Origin: Catonia carolina
Taxonomy: Eukaryota > Arthropoda > Insecta > Hemiptera > Achilidae
NCBI GenBank assembly: GCA_035578175.1
Contig: JAQMRL010000003.1
Span: 87,398,469-87,462,468 of the forward strand
Length of the DNA stretch: 64,000 bases
Reading direction: 5' to 3'
In this document: in pieces, positions 54,347 to 64,000 of the stretch
How positions within the stretch are numbered: position 1 is the stretch's first letter
Layout of the letters: the number at the start of each line of letters is the position of its first letter
Translations under genes and position numbers: made by a program
The notes under the pieces: model-generated
What the model saw: only the letters and a program-made list of their open reading frames with translations
Told to the model about the DNA's origin: nothing
The model's database searches: none

Positions 54347-54750
54347 TTTTTAAGTTGATGTTAGGTTATAGAAATTCTACATTTAAGGACAATAACATTA
54401 CTTTTAATTTTCAATAATATGGCTAATTTTACCAAACCACTGGTTTGGCCTAGAGGTAAAGTCGTTGCCGTGAGTCAGCTGTATAACAGCTGATTTCCAG
54501 AAATGAAGGTTCCTGGTTCAAATCCTAGTAAAGGTAGTTACTTTTATATGGATTTGGGTACTATACTATTTTTCAAGGCTGATTAGCTTTAAACGTATGG
54601 ATTGCCCCCTATCCACTTTATAGCTAGCCAATCACTTGCCAGCAACGTTGCCAATACTTGCTCTTGTACCTCTGTTAAATATTTTGTTAGCCATTTTTTT
54701 GGTCTTTTAATATCAATTATAACCTATAAACATACAATCAGCTGATTATA

Positions 54751-55710
54751 CGAGGGTAGGCTGATAAGTAATGCACACATGCTTGTAGAAGACGAACAAA
54801 AAGAAATAGCAAGATGGGGTAAATAACAAATTAAAGTACAAATCTTAACCTACCAAATTATCTATTTATTTTTCAATATAGTCACCGTTAAGCATTACAC
54901 ATTTCTCCCAACGTTTAACAAGTTTTTTCATTCCGTCACTGAAAAATTCTTCCGACTTTCCTCGAACCCAGGACGCAATAGCTGCCTTCACCTCATTGTC
55001 CGAGCTGTAATGATTACCCTTAAGGTCTCTCTTCAGTAGAGGAAAAAAATAAAAATCGCAAGGCGCAAGGTCGGGAGAATACGGAGGGTGTAAAATTGGT
55101 TGAAACTTCAGGTTTCTCAGAGCCTCTCCAGTTGCACGCGAAGTGTGTGGACGAGCATTGTCGTGTTGCAAAATTATTGGCGCCAGGTTGCCTCTAACAC
55201 GACAAACTCGACGTCGGAGGTGTTTCAGAGTCTGTATATACTGAGCAGAATTTACCGTTGCCCCTCGTTCCAGATAATCAGTCACATAAACTCGGCGAGC
55301 ATCCCAAAACACAGTCAAAAGAATTTTTTTTGCGGACGGTTGTGTTTTGAACTTTTTCACAACAGGAGAATGTGGATGACGATATTCAGCGCTCTGCCTT
55401 TTTTCTTCGGGATCGTAATGATGAACCCATGACTCGTCCCCCGTCACAATATTCAAAAGAAAGTCGTCTCCTTCGTCACGGTAGCGCTTCAAAAGTTGTT
55501 CAATTCGCGTTGTTTAATTCTCGTTGACATAGCACCAGAACACGACGCCATACTTCCACTACTCAAAACAAACTGAATGAAAGCAACGCCTTCAAACTGC
55601 GCAGACTTGTAGAGGAGAAATAGTACTTCCACATGCCACCAGGCGCGCTACTGAAGTTTATTTAGTTGTCTTCTACAAGCATGTGTGCATTACTTATCAG
55701 CCTACCCTCG
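54751..55710 (-). mobile_element. mariner element, N-terminal deletion
   Basis: Inverted ends CGAGGGTAGGCTGATAAGTA with no mismatch over more than 35 bp, TA at both sides (54749-54750 and 55711-55712). 960 bp. The near-perfect ends suggest a fairly recent insertion. Confidence 0.94.
54866..55492 (-). pseudogene. mariner transposase, intact catalytic domain, no DNA-binding half
   Basis: The open frame of 208 codons begins near YRDEGDDFLLNIVTGDESW and has all three catalytic Asp residues: TGDESW, LQHDNARPHT and YSPDLAPCDFY, with 34 residues between the last two (DD34D). It ends WEKCVMLNGDYIEK. The first ~130 residues with both helix-turn-helix motifs are deleted; a short start (MASCSGAMSTRIKQREL) remains at 55500-55555 in another frame. 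Confidence 0.9.
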
Positions 55711-56030
55711 TATTATAAACTATTGCGGCTCTTATACGCATGCGCGCGCAGTGTTTGTCAGGTACAATCTGGCAACGCTGGCAAATGTTCTGATTGGTCT
55801 AAATGTGTGGAACAGCAGAGCTCATCAACTGTGAAAAGCATATTAGACAGTGGTTACTGGTGTACTTTGATGGTTGGGGTTCAATTAATCATACTCTCTC
55901 AGGAGTAGTCCGCCTAGGTTTGTACAAGACTACACCTCATTTACATGTCATACACATCATCCTCATCTGATTGGGTCATAGGGTTGCTTATTCTGAATTG
56001 AACAGATTGCAATGTACACACATTAGGAAT

Positions 56031-56441
56031 TAAAGAAAAAAATTAAGAGATTTGTTTATAAGAAGATGGTGTATGATAAGGTGTTCCAGAAATTAGGATT
56101 AAAATAATATTACAAATAAATGCAAGTAATGTGCTAGAGCAGATAGGGAGTGTTGGGTTGCAATAAATTGGCTTTGTAGATGAGGAAAAAAGAAGCACTA
56201 AAAATGTAAAATCTGAAAAAATTGGTGAACACAGGAGGTTAACTGGAGGAAGACAAAGTGAAGTGATTTTTAGTAAGGATACTGAAGTGGAGAAAATAAT
56301 CTAGGAATATTGTTGGAGAAAGAAGAAAGTAATCTATCTTTTTTGACTTAAGAAATTAAGGAAGAAGACTTTTGCTGATGCTTTAAGATCATGAATAAAT
56401 ATTCATTCATGAATTAAATAATACATTTTTTTAATTTTTAG
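56031..56441. other. ZAD gene intron 1, right end
   Basis: No element or frame recognised. Confidence 0.4.
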
Positions 56442-56612
56442 GTATTAAAAGAAGATACTCTACCCACGAAATTGTGTTACCCTTGTACATCAACACTTGT
56501 TTCGTGGCATGACATGCTTGTGACATGTATTGAAGCTGATAAAAAATTACGCTCATTAATCAGCAGCGTTGGTGACCCTATTCCAGCAGCCTCAGATGAT
56601 GATGATGATCGG
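56442..56612 (+). CDS. ZAD-domain protein, second coding exon
   Basis: Adds 57 residues in phase 0. TLPTKLCYPCTSTLVSWHDM supplies the second zinc pair, Cys72 and Cys75, and CIEADKKLRSL is the closing ZAD helix. The exon ends in an Asp-rich linker (SDDDDDR). Acceptor TTAATTTTTAG, donor CGG|GTAAAT. Confidence 0.9.
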
Positions 56613-58258
56613 GTAAATATATTTGACATTTTATTTTATATTCATGTTAAACTTTTGTTGTCAGCTTCTCCAAAAAAATTTTTGTGCAAGTTTTGTTTTA
56701 AAAGTATCAAAGGTTAAAAGTATTTTATTGTATGTAAACAAATGACAGGAATACAAGTGTGTTGGAATATCAGTGCAGTCAACTCTGGCACTTGCGTAGA
56801 CAGGTCATGTGACCTGTCTATGCCATAGAAAATTAGACATTGTCTATGCAGTATAATGGAATGTGTGAACAGTGATCGAATTTAGCCAAAAACTTGGGTC
56901 ATTCTCAAGTTAAACCATTCAAAAAATTCAACATTAGAAGACACAAGAAAACATGTTCACAAATTTTTAAACAACAGGTTTAAAAATTCCCACACTTCAG
57001 TGAATAGCAAACCTCGTTTTAGCAGAATAACAAGTAGAAACAATGGAGTTATAAATTAAAATTGTGTTTTAGTGAATGTATGATTGACGTGTGAAGAATT
57101 AGTATTGGTTCAGTTCATTTAATTTTGTGAAAAGTTGCTGCCAAATTTGTAACAAAGAACTTTAGAGAGCAGAAGAAAAGTAACTGCAATTTGATATTGC
57201 TCTGAATGTTAGGTTGAACAAAAACTAGCCCTAATCAACTATGATAATCACTTTTGGCTATTCTCTCAATAGAAGGTGTTGTTTAACGGGTCCCGATTTG
57301 AGTCCAGAAATGATGTTACACTACAGTCCAGCCTTTCTTAGTTTGCTCCTAATGTAAACAAATAATGACATCACTGAGCATGCACATTATATAAAAATGT
57401 GTTCATGCTGATTTAAAAAGTAACAACTAAATACTTTCAAAAGTATTTTTATAAATGAAATTGTTAGGCCTACATCATATCATGACTGATGTTTTAAGTA
57501 CTTATAATTTAAAACATCGTTAACTTAATAGGAATACGATATCTATAAAGTCGTGCACCCTGTAGTAGCTGGCTTTGGTTTGTTGACAGTAGGAGCAACT
57601 AAGGATGGCTGAACTGTTAACACTATGGCTCAACTAAAGCCAACTTCCATACTTGTTTCCAAAGTGGCAGAAGTGCTGGACATGTGTGAAGTCCAAAGGA
57701 TAATATTTTTGAAGAATACCACTTGTTAAAAAATGTTGATGAATAAATAAGCTTTTCCCAAATGAAAGCTGGATACTTTTTGAAAAACCCTGTATCCTCA
57801 AAATAATGTCTTTTCTGTGACATTAAATTTACTCAAAAAATTTTTAAAAGCTAATACAGGACTGGTTAAACTGGATTACATCCAGTTTAGAAATTTTAAA
57901 TTAATGTAAATAGAATGCAAATTTTATAGATTAAGGAGTAATAGTGTCAAGTGTGTATTTACAAGTTCAAGAAACTGTTACGAATTAATTTAAAAAAATG
58001 AATCCATATTTCTGGTCAAATTACAGATAGACAGTCTCATTTGGTAGTTTTCTGGTTTCCACCTCTTATTTTTATCATATATTATGTTTTGTGTTTTTCA
58101 TTAAATACTACATGATAAATAAGACATGTTATCGTAAAATGTTTATCTTTTATCTAAAAAAATTAACTTAACATAGTCGCTAATCATATCAATGTTACTA
58201 GTTTGATTTTATTTTTGAATAATGTTAGTTTCATGTACAAAAATTTTTGTGTTGACAG
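56613..58258. other. ZAD gene intron 2
   Basis: Non-coding. At 57590-57830 a region ends with a mariner-like ACCCTGTATCC-type sequence, but no partner end was found. Otherwise unrecognised. Confidence 0.35.
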
Positions 58259-58402
58259 TGTGCAGATGATAGTTTCATGGATTTCATGGACGATAATAAC
58301 GATGATGACAGTAATGACGAAGAGAAAGATTTTACTCCCGACAATAAGTTTGTTCCTGATGCACTTGCATCAACATCAAAGTTGCTGGCAACTAAGCAAA
58401 AT
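58259..58402 (+). CDS. ZAD-domain protein, third coding exon
   Basis: Adds 48 residues in phase 0: an acidic stretch (FMDDNNDDDSNDEEKDFTPD) and a Ser/Thr/Ala-rich end (ALASTSKLLATKQN). Such acidic linkers commonly separate ZAD from the zinc fingers. Acceptor TTGTGTTGACAG, donor AT|GTAAAC. No C2H2 finger is seen before the window ends, so the remainder lies beyond 64000. Confidence 0.85.
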
Positions 58403-59477
58403 GTAAACTATTTTAAAATCTATATTCTTTTATATTTTTAGATAATGTTTAGATTGAACTAACCCTATCATGGTTTTAAAAATGTAAGTGTCAGATATTT
58501 TTCTGAGAAATTTGTCGAGTTTTTTTTAAAGTTAGATTCAAAATATATTCAGTAAAAATTAAAAAAATGTTAAGAAACAAAAAGTAATCTAAATATTTGA
58601 TTTAAATTACTTACTTGCTTATTCAGATTATGAATCGTAGTGAAGATTATTTGAAAGAAATGACAATTTATGACAAGTCAATTTTTAGGGTATATCGGTT
58701 ACAAATTTTTTATATTTTAGTGTTCATATTCACAAATAAACTTAATTGTCCATTAAACAGTTTACACGTTAAATGAAAACAAGGAAAATAGTTGGAAAAT
58801 AATTGCATTACATAAAATGCAAAGTATTTCTGTAATCAGTTGTGTAATTAAAAGGTCTATGGTAATCCATCCAAAAAAATAAAATTCTATGTATTATTTT
58901 GTGTGCACAAGTAAGTGTGTTCATAAATTGATAGTCTTTTGTTCTTAAATTTAATTTTAAAGATTATAAAAAATGAAAATGATTTAGCTTTTTTTAAATT
59001 GAATTAGAAAACAATATTTCAATACCACGAACTTAGTCCACATACGCTCACCCAAAAGACAGTTGAATCTAGTTTCAATTGAGTTAATGAATCTTCTTCG
59101 TTATCTGTCAACATTGCGGTTGTGATGCGTTTAATAATGTTTAATCCTATTAATTCTAATATTGTAATAAATGAAATAATCAAGTTTAATGTGTTACGCT
59201 TACTTTACTTGTAGATATTATGTATTTAATAGAATTTGTTTGAAAAGATCACACCCTTTATTGTCCTGTTACCGTTTAAACTGTGCCAAATAATTGTTCA
59301 TAAGTGAAGTGAAGTTTCAGAAAAGTATCTGGCACTTAAAATATTAACACTTAAAGTCCTGCGTATCAGCATGTCTTAGAATCTGAGGATTTTAATGGCA
59401 TTAGGATAATATGCGCAAATGTATAAGTTATACATCATCTTTAAACTACTGTGTTAAAAAGTTTTTCAACACGTTTC
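58403..59477. other. ZAD gene intron, nothing recognised
   Basis: AT-rich, no frame or element named. Confidence 0.4.
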
Positions 59478-59782
59478 AGGAAAAATAACTTTCTAATTAC
59501 AAATAACTAAAAAATGCCCATAACCTCACTTCAAGACAAAAAAAACTACTTGAATAAAGAAAATTGTTTTTAAAAACCCGTCAGAATGCGAAAAAAATAA
59601 CATTGAATTGTTCACATAAACTACGGAAATCTAACCGTGGAAATAGCTTTATTAATAATTGTAATTAGTAATTGAAGTGAGGTTATGGGCATTTTTCAGT
59701 TATCTGATTCCTTCAATTTTTTTAGCTGTTCAGTACTATTTTCTGAGTTATTTGTACTTAGAAAGTTATTTTTCCTGATTAG
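59478..59782. mobile_element. small foldback element
   Basis: Outer arms CAGGAAAAATAACTTTCTAA and its reverse complement at 59752-59780, and inner arms ATGCCCATAACCTCACTTCAA against TTGAAGTGAGGTTATGGGCA (59672-59692). The right arm has ~60 extra bases. No coding sequence. Confidence 0.65.
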
Positions 59783-60023
59783 TAATTGAATTCCACTGAC
59801 TATAATCTAAACCAATGGGTAGATTTTCAATGGCAAAAATTGGGAGTTTAGTTATTTTGAAAAATAAACAACATTTGAAATTTTTGCCATAGCTAATAAT
59901 TCTCTACAGTAAGTAGTAGTTAAAATTTCATTTTGAAGCGGGGCTTCTTTAAACAAGATGTCATAAAAAAGTAGTGGAAAATTGTACAAGGATCAATTGA
60001 TTTCAAGTCATCAGAAATTATAC

Positions 60024-61060
60024 AGGGTGGTTGAAAAGTTCGAACTCCTTAATATTCGAATGTAACAGAAATTTCTAGATGTATGCAAATGTGAATCTCA
60101 TTCAAATACAAAATACTATTATATGAGGAATCAAAAAAATGTGTCCACCATCTTGAATGTAACATTTTTTTTTAAATGGGAAGGTGGTCATAACACATGA
60201 TTTCAATGTGAAATTTCTAGATATGAGGGCAGTCCATAAAGTCTGTCATGTTTTGATATAAAAAAAAACTAAGTACAAGAAAAACATTTTATTATATACA
60301 TTTGAAAGTGCAACTAAAATGCTATTTTTCAACATAATCACCAAATAAATTAAGACACTTATCATAGCGGTGAACTAATTTTGAAATGCCGGCGTCATAA
60401 AAGTCTAACGCCTGTGATTTTAACCAGTTAGTCACACCCTCCTGCAGCTCCGCGTCAGCGTCAAAGCGCTGCGTCGCAAGCCATGTCTTTATTGTCGGGA
60501 ACAAGTGACAATCGCTGGGCGCAAGGTCCGGACTGTAAGGCGGATGTGGGAAAACCTCCCATTTGAAAGCATCCAGGACTTCTCGTGTTCGATTTGCTGT
60601 GTGTGGTCGGGCGTTGTCATGCAAAAAGAGAATTTTTCCAGTCAACTTTCCTCTGTGCTTGTTTTGGATCACTCTTCTTAACTTTTCAAGTGTTTCACAA
60701 TACCTCGCAGAGGTTATTGTTATGCCACGTTCCAAGAAATCGATTAGAAGAATTACCGACCGTACTTCACAACTGGCGGGATTTTGAATTGCGGCACACA
60801 TTTTAAATTGTTGTTGAAAAACAACGAAGAGCGACACAGACCTCTCGCTAGCACGGCTGGATAGCCACTGAACGGAGAAACACCGCGGCACCAAAATGGC
60901 CACGATAGCTCCGCCCCTAGCGGTACAACGCAAAACGTGACAGACTTTTTGGATTGCCCTCGTAATTTGAATACCGAAAACCACACATCGTTATCTCATA
61001 CGGTTTGGTAGATATTAGCCATTCTTTACATTTCAGGAACACCTTATTGAATGTGAAGTG
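60024..61060. repeat. unnamed repeat unit 1, interrupted by a mariner
   Basis: Blocks TTGAAAAGTTCGAACTCC, CAAATACAAAATACTATT, GTCCACCAT, AAATGGGAAGGTGGTC and ATCTCATACGGTTT recur in order in unit 2 starting at 61080, so the two are a tandem pair. Unit 1 contains the mariner at 60224-60962. Confidence 0.6.
60224..60962 (-). mobile_element. mariner deletion derivative, family M5
   Basis: Ends GAGGGCAGTCCATAAAGTCT and, reversed, CGAGGGCAATCCAAAAAGTC; TA at both sides. 739 bp. The minus-strand frame (from about 60810 down to 60322) fuses the start CAAIQNPASCEVRSVI directly to LLIDFLERGITITSARYCE, then HDNARPHT and YSPDLAPSDCHLF and ends DKCLNLFGDYVEK. Second and third catalytic Asp are kept, the first Asp and DNA-binding part are lost. 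Confidence 0.92.
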
Positions 61061-61079
61061 TAATTCTTTGGATGGCTGA

Positions 61080-61925
61080 AAAGTCCGAGAAGGGTTTAAT
61101 ATTTTGAATGCAAGGAAAGTTTCAAAATACATGCAAATGTAAACTTCACTTGAATACAAAATACTATTTTATAATTAATCAAAATATTTTGTCCACCATA
61201 TTCTTCAATGTAACTTTATTTTTTTAAATGGGAAGGTGGTCTTGTGACACATGATTTCATTGTAAAATTTCAAGACAATTTGAATGGCGAAAACTGCTCA
61301 TCGATATCTCATACGGTTCCAAGACTTTATTTTGATGTCTTTCATTACATTTCAGTAAAACCTTGTTGAATGTCGTGTAATTACATATCATGATTTAATA
61401 TTTATTTTAAAATTACTCGTGTATATTTTTTAATTTTATTACATTCAATAAAAACATGTTACACATTAAATGTTAATGTTCTAGACAAATATTGAATAAC
61501 GATGCCAAAATAACTATTTTCAAATATTCATGTGACTAGCTGGTTACTGTTTGAAAATATGATATGTATTTGATAATTATTGTCTTCAACATTTAATGAG
61601 TACCACGTTTTTGTTGAATGTAATAAAAGTAAATTTATGTGATACAAAATAACTTATGTAATAAATGTTATTAAGTTAAAAATTCCCATGAATAATTTTA
61701 AAATAAATACTAAATCATAAATAATTTTATTACACATGACATTCAATAAGGTGTTGCTGAAACGTAAAGAAAGCATCAAAAGAATATTTTCAAAACTGTA
61801 TGAGTTATCAATGTGCAGTTTTCGCCAATTAAATTGCCTTGAAATTTTGCATTAAAATCATGTGTCACATGATCACCTCCATTTTAAAAAAATAAAGTTA
61901 CATTGAAGACGGCAGAGAGAATTTT
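61080..61925. repeat. unit 2 with inverted partner: large palindrome
   Basis: 61190-61440 and 61640-61920 are inverted copies: CACATGATTTCATTGTAAAA against AAATTTTGCATTAAAATCATGTG (reversed), and ACCTTGTTGAATGTCGTGT against ACACATGACATTCAATAAGG. The spacer is ~200 bp. No coding frame. Confidence 0.7.
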
Positions 61926-62331
61926 TTATTTTACTCTCATCTGTCTTCCTGTAGCGGTTTTCATGTTACTTTCTCTTACCCTACATAAATATATAAAAAC
62001 TATATCGTAGGTAATGGCGACCACAATATATTTCATTTTGTAGTTCAGGAACAGGCTGTTATGACAAAGTAAATACGTCAAAACCAGCACCTTTGGTTGT
62101 TCATTTGTAATTCCCATTTTTCAATGTTTATCTATGGTGGAAAATGTAAAAGTGCTACTTACCCTATTTGAAACTGCTGCATTGAAAGATGATCTCTACT
62201 TGATTTTCAGATTGAATATTTGAAAACTTTAACATGTAATATAAATTTCAGTTTTCTTTTTTTTATGAATAGATGTCAAATGACCATTGGCTTGGTATTT
62301 TAAAAGAATTTGGTAATGTGTTGCTTATTTA

Positions 62332-63583
62332 CAAGGGTCATTTTCAAAGTAAGAACTGATCGCGCATCATGTCTAACAGGCTGTCACGTGGCGTCCGTTC
62401 AAGGTTAGTCACTCTTGGCTAGTCTCCCATTACGCTGTCAATACGTTTCACGTCTCTGCCAGCATTGGTTGTGTGGTTATATTTTTTGTGTGTTGCCATG
62501 TCGATCAATAATCTTGCCAAATGTGAATTGCACTCTTGTTATTCGATTTTTAAACGCAAAAGTAGTTCGTCCTGTTGAAATTCACCAGCAGCTTGTTGAC
62601 GTTTATGGTGAAGGTAAATGTTTATGATGAAGAACTCTTTGGGCAACCTACTGTCATGAATGAAGATTTGACACAAAAAGTTGATAGACATTTGCCAAAA
62701 CAGGCGCTTCACAATTAAGCTTCATCAGAAATTCCCACAAGTTTCAAGATCAGTAGTTTATCAGATTATTACTGACAAACTTCACCACAAAAAATGGATG
62801 CCAAAAATTTTGACAAAACTAAGTGTTTGGCAGATTCTTTGTCATTTTTGGAGTACTGTGACAAGAATGGTGACGAGTTCTTGAGTCACTTTGTGACTGG
62901 TGATGGAATGTGGATTGTGTGCTGCACTCCAGAGACTAAATGTTAATCCAGTGAGTGGCATCATTCAAACTCCCTGATGAAACCAGGAAAATTGAAGCAA
63001 GAAACTTCAACATGGAAAATCATGAACAGTTTTTTGAGACCAGAGAGGCATTCTTCTGATAGACTTTCTGCCTGGAGGAACGACAGTAAATGCTGAGGGT
63101 ATTGTGAAACCTTATTGAAGTTTAGGCATGCCATTCAAAACCGCCAGTGGAGACTGCTTTCTAGTGGCATTATTCTCCTTCACGATAACGCTCTGCCTCA
63201 TGTTGCAGCAAGGATAAATACGTAACTGGACAACTTTCATTGAAAATACAGGACCATCCACCATACAGAGCCTGAACTTAGCACCATCAGACTTTCAACT
63301 TTTTCCAACATTTAATTAATTTCTTTGTGGGAAGCGATTGGAAAGTGATAACATATTGAAAGAAACTAATTTAATGGTCAGGTGGCAGAGTTCTTTGAGG
63401 AGGATATCCAAAAGTGGGTGCCAATACTTAACAAATATTAAGATAATAAAGGTGACTATGTAGAAAAGTAAAAAATATTCGTATTCGATATTAATATTCG
63501 TTTCTGATACAATTTATGTTCATAAATAAAGTTTCTCTTAAAAAGCTCCATCACAAAACAGTTCTTACTTAAAAAATGACTTA
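62332..63583 (+). mobile_element. full-length decayed mariner
   Basis: Left end CAAGGGTCATTTTCAAAGTA, right end reversed TAAGTCATTTTTTAAGTAAG, TA on both sides. 1252 bp, the normal mariner length, but with many indels. Confidence 0.82.
62498..63481 (+). pseudogene. mariner transposase pseudogene
   Basis: From an ATG: MSINNLAKCELHS, a frameshift, VIRFLNAKVVRPVEIHQQL, then HQKFPQVSRSVVYQII-like helix-turn-helix, a mutated FVTGDGMWI (first Asp block), LLHDNALPHVAA (second Asp block) and a degenerate SPDLAP region; it ends GDYVEK and a stop. At least five frameshifts or stops. Confidence 0.82.
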
Positions 63584-64000
63584 TATTTTGTGAAAAATTT
63601 ATGTAAATTATTTTCTAGCATATTTTTACTACATTTATTATAGCAAGTTCTTTGACTTCATTTGTGTCTTAAAGTTTTATTTTACAATCTCTTGTGCAGG
63701 AAATCTGTTTTAATTTTTTTTCATTATGTGATGGTGCAGTTCAGAAAAGTTTATCAAACTTAATAACATTGTAAAATATATATTTTAGATTATTATTTAA
63801 AGTACATATTTATGGAATTGTGTGTATGCACTTGCTTTTGTAAGCGTGATCTTGGAGCCGTATTTGGCTTCATAACTTTGATTCTATTTTGTGTTTCTTT
63901 TTTTCTAATTTTTGTACAGAGTACTTTTTATTCTGATCATTGTCCATCTATTTTTGTTTTTAGAAGAAAACCTTAATTCTGAAATCTTCCAATTTTTTTT
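63584..64000. other. ZAD gene intron, possible exon at the edge
   Basis: Non-coding to about 63960. A fair acceptor (TTTTTGTTTTTAG) at 63963 is followed by an open but uninformative frame to the window end; too short to call. Confidence 0.25.

Larger units (their letters stand above)
54566..55835. mobile_element. TIR element inside the SINE, itself carrying a mariner
   Basis: Arms 54566-54675 and 55758-55835 are inverted: CCAATCACTTGCCAGCAACG, TTGCC and TTGTACC at the left against CCAATCAGAACATTTGCCAG, CGTTGCC and TTGTACC at the right (reversed), with outer ends TTTTTCAAGGCTGATTAGC and CTTTTCACAGTTGATGAGC. Non-coding. Confidence 0.6.
54437..56030 (+). repeat. SINE-like repeat S1, complete head, interrupted
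   Basis: Head at 54437-54560 has an A box (TGGCCTAGAGG) and a B box (GGTTCAAATCC). The tail from about 55840 (TTAGACAGTGGTTACTGG, TTCAATTAATCATACTCTCTC) to 56030 matches the copy at 13484. The interval is foreign DNA. Confidence 0.75.

Noticed and set aside
57623..57823. 66-codon minus-strand frame with KYPAFIWEKLIYSS
   Set aside because: May be a transposon fragment, but only one terminal-like sequence and no catalytic motif were found, so it is not called.
62268..62312. Possible ZAD exon after TTTTTTTATGAATAG
   Set aside because: The acceptor is plausible, but the frame MSNDHWLGILKEFG shows no known domain and runs into a mariner.

Overview
The window is A+T-rich nuclear DNA from an arthropod, almost certainly an insect. 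The evidence is a zinc-finger-associated domain (ZAD) gene, a family expanded in insects, many different mariner-type transposons, and piggyBac, Harbinger, Penelope-like and Helitron-type elements. Exons are short, introns are long, and more than half of the bases look transposon-derived. The lineage cannot be fixed from sequence alone; a large-genome insect such as a hemipteran is my guess.

Three host genes are visible, all on the + strand. (1) The last two exons of an annexin-like gene (4397-4593 and 9619-9720): the fourth annexin repeat, then an unusual aspartate-rich tail. (2) A complete NOP53 (GLTSCR2) ribosome-biogenesis gene. It has seven coding exons from 15674 to 45593 that join in frame into 446 residues spread over 30 kb. 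(3) The first three coding exons of a ZAD protein (52900-58402), whose remaining part lies beyond the right edge.

Everything else is mobile DNA. The dominant family has at least 14 copies plus fragments, roughly 11 kb in total. It is a ~0.9-1.0 kb element with asymmetric inverted ends, a terminal hairpin, an internal TG/CA microsatellite and no coding capacity. This layout resembles Helentron-associated elements such as Drosophila DINE-1. Several copies lie as inverted pairs inside NOP53 introns, and two sit inside older copies at a T/T site.

Other elements: nine mariner/Tc1-type copies (751, 8588, 13636, 31344, 41334, 54751, 60224 and 62332, plus the pogo/Tigger copy at 45828); three piggyBac-type elements with TTAA duplications (7319, 32254, 50444); a hAT element with a perfect 8-bp duplication (23838-26040) containing a LINE; a Harbinger-like element with a MADF frame (49701-51372); Penelope-like pieces with hammerhead-ribozyme-like motifs (4958, 17036 and others); two abutting Helitrons (38116-39654); tRNA-derived SINEs; and several foldback elements.

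The host genes have no evident functional link. NOP53 is a housekeeping nucleolar gene, the annexin is a membrane-binding protein and the ZAD protein is a probable transcription factor. The clearest story here is the nesting of transposons, which gives relative insertion order at many places (empty sites, target duplications, element-in-element).
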